A program made the position numbers and the translations under genes. The notes under the pieces were generated by a model that saw nothing but the letters and a program-made list of their open reading frames with translations, had not been told where the DNA came from and did no database searches. From Kitasatospora cinereorecta (GTDB lineage Bacteria > Actinomycetota > Actinomycetes > Streptomycetales > Streptomycetaceae), in assembly GCF_024172095.1 (NCBI RefSeq), contig NZ_JAMZDX010000006.1, positions 62,001 to 126,000 of the forward strand: a stretch of DNA of 64,000 nucleotides, read 5' to 3'. Shown piece after piece: positions 58,348 through 64,000 of the stretch (the first letter of the stretch is position 1; every line of letters begins with the position of its first letter).

Positions 58348-58974
58348 ATGGCCGACGAAGCCCCCAGACCCTCCGCCGCGCGGCGCCCGGCGGGCCGCGG
58401 CGAGCTCAAGCAGGAGCGGGCCGTGCAGACCAGGGCCCAGATCCTCCGGGCCGCCGCCGAGGCGTTCGCCGCCAAGGGCTTTCCGGCCGTGACGATCCTG
58501 GACATCGCCGAGCTGACCGGCATGACCAAGGGCGCGGTGTACTTCCACTTCGCCAACAAGGAGGCGCTGGCCGCAGCCGTCGCCGACGAGTTCTACCACC
58601 GGCTGCGCGGGCTCGCCGATGCCGTGACCGCCGAGGAGTTGCCGCCGCTCCCCCGGGTGACGACGTACCTGACCCGCACCGCGACCGCCTTCCGCGACGA
58701 CGTGGTGATCCAGGCCGGCGCCCGGCTGCAGCTGGAGCGCTCGCTGATCGACTCGGCGCTGCCGCAGCCGTACCGGGACTACACCGCGCTGCTCGCCCGC
58801 TGGCTGGACGAGGCCGCCCGGGCCGGCGAACTGACCGCGGCCACGCCCGAGGCGTTCGCCCGGGTGCTGGTCGCCTCGCTGTTCGGCGCCCAGCACATCT
58901 CCTGGGTGCTCACCGACCGCGCCGACATCGCCGACCGGATCCAGGAGATCATCCAGGTGACGCTTCCCGGATAG
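58348..58974 (+). CDS. arpA: ArpA-type gamma-butyrolactone receptor
   Basis: A 208-residue TetR protein from ATG 58348. The N-terminal extension is Ala/Arg-rich; the HTH VQTRAQILRAAAEAFAAKGF / PAVTILDIAELTGMTKGAVY and YFHFANKEALA are characteristic of ArpA, ScbR and FarA. The ligand domain has FRDDVVIQAGARLQLERSLI, as in these receptors, and a conserved Trp in ARWLDEAARAGEL. Divergence from afsA with an ARE in between is the classic receptor/synthase pair. Confidence 0.85.
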   Translation: MADEAPRPSAARRPAGRGELKQERAVQTRAQILRAAAEAFAAKGFPAVTILDIAELTGMTKGAVYFHFANKEALAAAVADEFYHRLRGLADAVTAEELPPLPRVTTYLTRTATAFRDDVVIQAGARLQLERSLIDSALPQPYRDYTALLARWLDEAARAGELTAATPEAFARVLVASLFGAQHISWVLTDRADIADRIQEIIQVTLPG

Positions 58975-59088
58975 CCCCGGCGCGGACTTTCCACAGTACG
59001 GCCCGGGTGGTGACGGTCCGTCGACAGCCCTGATGTGACGACCTAGATTTCAGGCTGTCAATCCTTAAGTAAATATCGGGGGCTGCAG

Positions 59089-60366
59089 ATGTCCTTGGAT
59101 CCCACCACCCGGCTCCTCCTCGCCCTCGCCGCCGTCCTGGCCCTCGGCCTCGGCGCCGCCCGGCTCGCCCGGCGGTTCGGCCAGCCGGCGGTGATCGGCG
59201 AGATCGCGATCGGGATCGCGCTCGGACCGTCCCTGCTCGGACGCGTCCTGCCCGACCTGCACCGACAGCTGTTCACCGGCGCGCCGCTGACCGTCCTCGG
59301 CGGGCTGGCCCAACTCGCCGTCTCCCTCTACGCCTTCGAGATCGGCGCGCAGCTCGCGGCCGAGACCCGGAGCCGCCGGGGCGCCGGGCACCGCTCGCCG
59401 CTGCCGCTGGCCGCGGTGTCGGTGGCGGTACCGGCCGCGGTCGGCCTCGCGCTCGCACCGTGGCTGGTCCGCTCGGACGGGGTCGGGCCGCACGGCTCGC
59501 CCGGCTCCTTCGCGGTCTTCCTGGCCGCCGCGCTCGGCGTCACCGCCGTGCCCGTGCTGGCCCGGATCCTGCACGACCGCGGACTGGACGGCACGCCCGA
59601 GGGCCGGCTCAGCCTGGCCGCCGCGGCCGTCGGCGACGGCGCCTGCTGGGCGCTGCTCGCGCTCGCCCTCTGGCTGGCCGGCACCCTGCCGGTCGGCCAC
59701 CTGGCCCTGGCCCTGGCCGGCGTCGCGGGCGCCGGACTGCTCGCCCGCCGCCGCGCCCGTGCCGCGGCCGGCACCCGACCCGCGGCCCGCGTCGCGACCG
59801 GCGCCCGTCCCGGAGCCGCCCTGCTGCTCGGCGCGGTCTGCCTGGCCGCCGCGCTCTCCTCCACGCTCGGCCTGCACACGCTGTTCGGCGGCCTGGTGCT
59901 CGGACTGCTCTGGCCGCCCGCCGGCGGCCCGCACGGCGAGCTGCCGGCCACCGCCGCCACCGGGCTCACCACCCTGTCCACCGTGCTGTTGCCCTGCTTC
60001 TTCCTCGGCGCCGGCCAGCAGGTCGACCTCGGCGCCGAACTGGCCGACCCCGGCTTCCTCGCCCTGGTCGCGACGGTGCTCACCGCCTCGACCGCGGCCA
60101 AGGTCCTGCCCTGCGCCGTGGTCGGCCGGCGCGGCGGACTGCCCTGGCGGGACAGCCTGCGCCTCGGCGTCCTGATGAACACCAAGGGCCTGACCGAACT
60201 CGTCCTGCTCACCGCCGGCCAGCAGGCCGGCCTGATCAGCCCCCGGCTGTACGCGGCGTTGCTGGTGGTCGCGGTCGCCGCCACCGTGCTGGCCGGGCCC
60301 GCGCTCCTGCTGCTGCGCGAGCGGCCGCGGGCCGCGGCGGAGCCGGTGCTCACCCCGGCGGGCTGA
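59089..60366 (+). CDS. CPA2-type cation/proton antiporter
   Basis: A 425-residue membrane protein with about 12 helices (Na_H_Exchanger family). Typical pieces are RRFGQPAVIGEIAIGIALGP near the start, AVFLAAALGVTAVPVLARIL and, late, RLGVLMNTKGLTELVLLTAG with the conserved N-x-K/R-G segment. No RCK/TrkA-N domain follows. It exchanges Na+ or K+ for protons. It lies 114 bases behind the receptor gene; the gap has a 7-bp inverted repeat (GACAGCC at 59023, GGCTGTC at 59053). Confidence 0.85.
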   Translation: MSLDPTTRLLLALAAVLALGLGAARLARRFGQPAVIGEIAIGIALGPSLLGRVLPDLHRQLFTGAPLTVLGGLAQLAVSLYAFEIGAQLAAETRSRRGAGHRSPLPLAAVSVAVPAAVGLALAPWLVRSDGVGPHGSPGSFAVFLAAALGVTAVPVLARILHDRGLDGTPEGRLSLAAAAVGDGACWALLALALWLAGTLPVGHLALALAGVAGAGLLARRRARAAAGTRPAARVATGARPGAALLLGAVCLAAALSSTLGLHTLFGGLVLGLLWPPAGGPHGELPATAATGLTTLSTVLLPCFFLGAGQQVDLGAELADPGFLALVATVLTASTAAKVLPCAVVGRRGGLPWRDSLRLGVLMNTKGLTELVLLTAGQQAGLISPRLYAALLVVAVAATVLAGPALLLLRERPRAAAEPVLTPAG

Positions 60367-60380
60367 GCACCGGGCACCGG

Positions 60381-61571
60381 TCAGCGGGCGGCCAGCACCG
60401 TGTCGTAGACGTCCAGGGTGCGCTCGGCGACCCGGTCCCAGGAGAACTCCCGGACCGCCCGCTCCCGCCCGGCCAGGCCGAACTTCTCGGCCGTCCCCGG
60501 GGACTCCAGCAGCTCGTTGACGGCTGCGGCGAGGCCACGGGCCAGGGCGGCCGGGTCAGCCGGCTCGCCGGTGGCGTCGTCGCGCTGGGCGTACGGCACC
60601 AGCAGGCCGGTGCGGCCGTCCTCGACCACCTCGGGGATGCCGCCGACCGCAGTGGCCACCACGGCGGTCTCGCAGGCCATCGCCTCCAGGTTGACGATGC
60701 CCATCGGCTCGTACAGCGAGGGGCAGACGAACACCGCCGCATGACTGAGGAGCTGACGCACGCTCAGCGGATCGAGCATGCCGTCGATCCGGACCACGCC
60801 GCTGCGCCGCCGGATCAGGTCGGCCACCAGGGTGTCCACCTCGGCGGCGATCTCGGGGGTGTCCGGCTGCCCGCAGCACAGCACCAGCTGGGCCTCCGGG
60901 CGGAGGTCGAAGGCCGCCCGGAGCAGGTGCGGCAGGCCCTTCTGGCGGGTGACCCGGCCGACGAACAGCACGATCGGCCGGTCCGGGTCGAGGCCGAAGC
61001 GCTCCAGCACCGCGGGTGAGCGGTCGGGCCGGTAGGCATCGGTGTCGATGCCGTTGTGGATCACGTGGACGCGCTCGGGCGCGATCTCCGGGTAGACCGC
61101 GAGCACGTCCTCGCGCATCGCCCGGGAGACCGCGATGACGGCGTCCGCGGACAGGGCGGCGGTGCGCTCCAGCCAGGAGGAGAGCGCGTAGCCGCCGCCG
61201 AGCTGCTCGGCCTTCCACGGCCGCAGCGGTTCCAGGCTGTGCGCGGTCATCACGTGCGGGATGCCGTGCAGCACCCCGGCGACCTGGCCGGCGCCGTTGG
61301 CGTACCAGGTGTGGCTGTGCACCAGGTCGGCGCCGGCGCACTCGGCCGCGGCCTCCAGGCCGGCGCCGAGGAAGCCGAGGGCGGGGTTGGCGCCGCGCAG
61401 CGCCTCGGGGACGGCGTGGGCGCGGGTGCCCTCCTCGTGGCGGGGCGCACCGAAGCAGTGGACGTTCACCTCGGCCAGGCGGCGCAGGGCCCGGGTGAGC
61501 TCGGTGGCGTGGACGCCGGCGCCGCCGTACACCTCGGGCGGGTACTCCCTGGTCAGGATGGAGACGCGCAT
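60381..61571 (-). CDS. glgA: GT4/GT5-type glycogen synthase-like glycosyltransferase (actinobacterial GlgA/GlgM)
   Basis: A 396-residue GT-B enzyme from ATG 61571. The N-terminal EYPPEVYGGAGVHATELTRA and AHSLEPLRPWKAEQLGGGYA, and the C-terminal FVGRVTRQKG and SLYEPMGIVNLEAMAC (E-x7-E donor motif), match the actinobacterial 'glycogen synthase' family. These enzymes transfer glucose from ADP-glucose to glucan or to glucose-1-phosphate (GlgM, making maltose-1-phosphate). The secreted-peptide gene lies 56 bases upstream on the same strand. Confidence 0.85.
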   Translation of the reverse strand: MRVSILTREYPPEVYGGAGVHATELTRALRRLAEVNVHCFGAPRHEEGTRAHAVPEALRGANPALGFLGAGLEAAAECAGADLVHSHTWYANGAGQVAGVLHGIPHVMTAHSLEPLRPWKAEQLGGGYALSSWLERTAALSADAVIAVSRAMREDVLAVYPEIAPERVHVIHNGIDTDAYRPDRSPAVLERFGLDPDRPIVLFVGRVTRQKGLPHLLRAAFDLRPEAQLVLCCGQPDTPEIAAEVDTLVADLIRRRSGVVRIDGMLDPLSVRQLLSHAAVFVCPSLYEPMGIVNLEAMACETAVVATAVGGIPEVVEDGRTGLLVPYAQRDDATGEPADPAALARGLAAAVNELLESPGTAEKFGLAGRERAVREFSWDRVAERTLDVYDTVLAAR

Positions 61572-61627
61572 GGCGGATCCCTTCTGGTCCGGGCTGGTGC
61601 GCGGGTTCCGGGTGGTCCGGGCGCGGG

Positions 61628-61783
61628 TCAGCAGCAGCCGCCGGCGCCGGAGTCGCCGGCGACGGCCACCGGGACGGCCTTGACCGGCGCGGTGGAGTGG
61701 CCGACGCCCAGCGGGCCGACGGCCAGGGCGAGACCGGTCACGGCGAGCACGGCTGCGAGGCGGGCGATCAGGCTCTTGGACAT
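61628..61783 (-). CDS. 51-residue secreted peptide precursor ending in Cys-Cys
   Basis: From ATG 61783 with AGGAAGG upstream. The product begins MSKSLIARLAAVLAVTGLAL with a basic head and hydrophobic core typical of a signal peptide, followed by a short mature part ending in VAVAGDSGAGGCC. Likely cleavage after an AxA-type site would leave a peptide of about 8-20 residues. It is divergent from an HTH-TPR regulator and upstream of the glycosyltransferase gene. A signalling-peptide role is inferred from this arrangement. It could alternatively be a small lipoprotein-like or toxin-like product. Confidence 0.65.
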   Translation of the reverse strand: MSKSLIARLAAVLAVTGLALAVGPLGVGHSTAPVKAVPVAVAGDSGAGGCC

Positions 61784-61825
61784 GGCGGTGCCTTCCTGGG
61801 CGGGCCCTGCACGGGCCGCATCGAG

Positions 61826-61865
61826 TTGACACACAGAGTCAATCCGGCTTGACAGCCTCTGTCAA
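61826..61865. promoter_or_regulatory. Twin 17-bp palindromes TTGAC-N7-GTCAA
   Basis: TTGACACACAGAGTCAA (61826-61842) and TTGACAGCCTCTGTCAA (61849-61865) are inverted repeats of the same form, with centres 23 bp apart. They lie 43 bases upstream of the peptide gene start, in the divergent region with the HTH-TPR regulator gene, and are the obvious candidate binding site of that regulator. TTGACA also resembles a -35 element, so binding could block RNA polymerase. Confidence 0.7.
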
Positions 61866-62012
61866 TGCACCGGCCGCAGGGAACCCCCGATGCCCCGCAC
61901 AACGTCAGGTCGGTCCGAAAACAGTCGAGAACGAAGGCATCGACGGCTTCTTGGCGGCCTGTGGACGATCCTGTAAAAAGGGGAGTCAAATGGCCCCTCG
62001 GAGGTGGACAGC

Positions 62013-63368
62013 GTGGACCAGACGCAGAGCGGGACGGGTGGAATCGGTCAGCGCCTGCGCGAGCTGCGGCTCAAGCGCGGGCTCAACCAACAGGACCTCG
62101 CCTCCGAGGACATCTCGGTCAGCTACGTCTCCCTGATCGAGACCGGCAAGCGGGCCCCGTCCGAGGCCGTGCTGAAGAGCCTCGCCGAACGGGTCGGCTG
62201 CTCGGTGGAGTACCTGCGCACCGGGCACGACGACGCCACCGTCAAGGAGCTCGAGCTCAAGGTGGCCTTCGGCGACATGGCGCTGCGCAACGGCTCCAAC
62301 GGGGAGGCGCTGCAGTCCTACAGCGAGGCACTGGCCTCGGCGCCGCTGCTCAGCGACGCGATGGTCCACCGGGCCCGGCTCGGCCAGGCACTGGCGTTCG
62401 AGAAGCTGGGCCGGCTGGAGGCCGCGATCCAGCTGCTCACCACGCTCTTCGAGGACCCGGTCACGGTGGCCGGCTCGGCGCAGTGGGCGCAGCTCGCGGT
62501 GGCGCTGTGCCGCTGCTACCGGGAGTCCGGCGACCACATCATGAGCGTCGAGGTGGGCGAGCGGGCGATGCGCAAGCTCGACTCGCTCGGCCTGGACGTC
62601 ACCGACGACCACATCCAGCTCGGCGCCACCCTGATCGACTGCTACCGCGAGCGCGGCGACCTGGGCCAGGCCAACCTGGTCGCGGCCCGGCTGCTGGTGG
62701 TCGCCGAGCAGACCGGCTCGCGGGTCGCCCGCGGCTCGGTGTACTGGAACGCCGCGCTGGTCGCCAAGTCGCGCGGGCGGGTGGACGAGGCGCTCGGTCT
62801 CACCGAGCGGGCGCTGATGATGATGGCCGAGACCGACAACGTCCGGCACCTGGCCCTGCTCAAGGGCGTGTACGGGCGGCTCATCCTGGAGTCGGACTCC
62901 CCCGACCTGGAGCGGGCGCGCACCCTGCTGGACGAGTCCCAGCTCGGGCTGCTGGAGGCCGGCACCGCCGCCGAGCAGGCCTGGAGCGAGACCAGCCTGG
63001 CCCAGCTGGCCATCCAGCTGCGGCAGTTCGACGAGGCGGCGGCGCACGCCAACCGGGCACTCGGGCTGCTGCGGGCCGAGCCGCGGTTCGACGCCGCCAA
63101 GGCGCGGGTGCTGCTGGCGGAGGCCCAGTTCCTGGGCGGGGACCCGGAGAGCGGCGGCGCCACGCTGCGCGCGGTCGAGCGGCAGCTCGGCCAGCTCGCG
63201 GCCAACCGCGGCTCGGCGGAGGTCTGGCGGCAGGTCGGCGACCTCTGGCAGCGGTTCGGCCGGCCGGACGAGGCGATGAGCGCCTACCAGCGGGCGCTGA
63301 CCAGCGTCGGTCTGCGGGCGCTGCCCACCACGGCCGAGGCGCCCTCGCCGCGGCAGGTCAACCAGTAG
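62013..63368 (+). CDS. HTH-TPR transcriptional regulator (RRNPP-like architecture)
   Basis: A 451-residue regulator; start at GTG 62013, eight bases after GGAGG (GTG 62004 is the alternative). An Xre-type HTH occupies about residues 12-70 (IGQRLRELRLKRGLNQQDLA, then SVSYVSLIETGKRAPSE). The rest is a series of TPR-like helix pairs (for example RLGQALAFEKLGRLEAAIQL and NAALVAKSRGRVDEALGLTE) ending in RFGRPDEAMSAYQRALTSVG. This is the layout of PlcR, NprR and related peptide-sensing regulators. The adjacent gene for a small secreted peptide strengthens that reading. Confidence 0.85.
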   Translation: MDQTQSGTGGIGQRLRELRLKRGLNQQDLASEDISVSYVSLIETGKRAPSEAVLKSLAERVGCSVEYLRTGHDDATVKELELKVAFGDMALRNGSNGEALQSYSEALASAPLLSDAMVHRARLGQALAFEKLGRLEAAIQLLTTLFEDPVTVAGSAQWAQLAVALCRCYRESGDHIMSVEVGERAMRKLDSLGLDVTDDHIQLGATLIDCYRERGDLGQANLVAARLLVVAEQTGSRVARGSVYWNAALVAKSRGRVDEALGLTERALMMMAETDNVRHLALLKGVYGRLILESDSPDLERARTLLDESQLGLLEAGTAAEQAWSETSLAQLAIQLRQFDEAAAHANRALGLLRAEPRFDAAKARVLLAEAQFLGGDPESGGATLRAVERQLGQLAANRGSAEVWRQVGDLWQRFGRPDEAMSAYQRALTSVGLRALPTTAEAPSPRQVNQ

Positions 63369-63437
63369 CCATTGGCGGCTTCATGGGCGGACGGTCCGGT
63401 CCCGGAGGGGGGGTGTCCCCGGGGCCGGACCGCCGGT

Positions 63438-64000
63438 TCAGGAGCCGGCGACGATCCGCAGCACCCGGTCGCGGAGGTCGTCGAGGCGGCCGCCGTCGGG
63501 CGCCTCGGCGTTCAGCCGCAGCACCGGCTCGGTGTTGGAGGCGCGCAGGTTGAACCAGGCGCCGTCGGCGAAGGTGGCGGTCAGGCCGTCCAGCCGGTCC
63601 AGGACGGCGCCGTCGCCGAGCGAGCGCTCCACCTCGGCCAGGGCGGCGGCCGGGTCGGCGACCTCCAGGTTGGTCTCCTCGGCGGTGGCGTACCGGGTGA
63701 AGTCGGCGACCAGCTTGGACAGCGGCCGGTCGGCGGCGGACAGTTCGGCCAGGATGTGCAGCGCGGCCAGCATGCCGGTGTCGGCGAACCAGAAGTCGCG
63801 GAAGTAGTAGTGCCCGGAGTGCTCGCCGCCGAAGACCGCCCGGTGCTCGGCCATCAGCGCCTTGACGAAGGAGTGGCCGACCCGGGAGCGGACCGGCACG
63901 CCGCCGCTCTCCTCGATCACCTCGATCGCGGACCGGGAGGTGATCAGGTTGTGCACCACCCGGGCCCCCGGCTCGCCGGCCAGCAGCCGGGCGGCGACCA
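63438..64000 (-). CDS. manB: Phosphomannomutase/phosphoglucomutase, C-terminal part (partial)
   Basis: The gene runs off the right edge; the visible 187 codons are the C-terminal end (VVHNLITSRSAIEVIEESGG onward). EHSGHYYFRDFWFADTGMLA is the sugar-binding loop (GEHSGH), and FNLRASNTEPVLRLNAEA is the phosphate-binding loop (RxSNTEP) of domain 4. It interconverts hexose-6- and hexose-1-phosphates. It is convergent with the HTH-TPR regulator gene, 69 bases apart. Confidence 0.9.
   Translation of the reverse strand, partial: VAARLLAGEPGARVVHNLITSRSAIEVIEESGGVPVRSRVGHSFVKALMAEHRAVFGGEHSGHYYFRDFWFADTGMLAALHILAELSAADRPLSKLVADFTRYATAEETNLEVADPAAALAEVERSLGDGAVLDRLDGLTATFADGAWFNLRASNTEPVLRLNAEAPDGGRLDDLRDRVLRIVAGS

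Noticed and set aside
1..64000. Prophage, insertion sequence, integrase or tRNA attachment site
   Set aside because: I saw no transposase, integrase, phage structural gene or tRNA cloverleaf anywhere in the window.

Overview
The window is about 73-75% GC actinobacterial DNA, almost certainly from a Streptomyces or Kitasatospora chromosome. The evidence is the strong G/C bias at third codon positions, frequent GTG starts, ATGA/GTGA gene overlaps, DmdR-type iron boxes, an AfsA/ArpA gamma-butyrolactone locus, and two copies of a palindrome (core GCGGGGAACTGCGCGACC) that I recall as dispersed in Streptomyces genomes. I see no tRNA, rRNA, insertion sequence, prophage or CRISPR array.

Layout. 0-5.6 kb: end of a membrane protein gene, a DCC-type thioredoxin-like protein, a TetR regulator, three GNAT acetyltransferases (one Eis-like, one double-domain in a lower-GC patch) and a methyltransferase. 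5.9-15 kb: secreted NlpC/P60 hydrolase, a small hypothetical, a membrane protein with a ThrE-type exporter, and an HSP90-like ATPase coupled to a TPR protein. 15-19.4 kb: a double TetR repressor divergent from an acyl-CoA dehydrogenase and an acyl-CoA synthetase. 19.4-24.6 kb: small proteins, a TetR/MFS efflux pair, two DUF202 membrane proteins, TatA and a K+ channel. 24.6-31.1 kb: Ser/Thr kinase, a deacetylase-glycosyltransferase fusion with a small partner, an array of covarying hairpins, and an ECF sigma factor with an overlapping membrane partner. 31.3-41 kb: phosphatase, methyltransferase, NUDIX, a large flippase-like membrane protein, an AraC/quinone-oxidoreductase pair and an ATP-dependent DNA ligase.

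41-54 kb is a complete desferrioxamine locus. Divergent iron boxes control (i) a minus-strand operon of two FecCD permeases, an ATPase, a penicillin-acylase-like protein (DesG-like) and a GNAT (DesH-like), and (ii) plus-strand desE-desF followed by desA-desB-desC-desD. A Fe-superoxide dismutase gene with a Nur-like box lies directly behind desD.

54.6-59 kb is a gamma-butyrolactone signalling locus. It holds an AfsA synthase, an ArpA-type receptor, a second TetR receptor homologue, a flavin-dependent monooxygenase/acyl-CoA-dehydrogenase-like enzyme and a HAD phosphatase. Two ARE-like palindromes sit in its two divergent promoters. A CPA2 antiporter follows.

60.4-64 kb: a GlgA-type glycosyltransferase, a 51-residue secreted peptide ending in Cys-Cys, a divergent HTH-TPR regulator with twin 17-bp palindromes between the two, and the C-terminal part of a phosphomannomutase. 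The peptide/HTH-TPR pair has the architecture of an RRNPP-type peptide quorum-sensing system and is the most promising candidate here for something undescribed.
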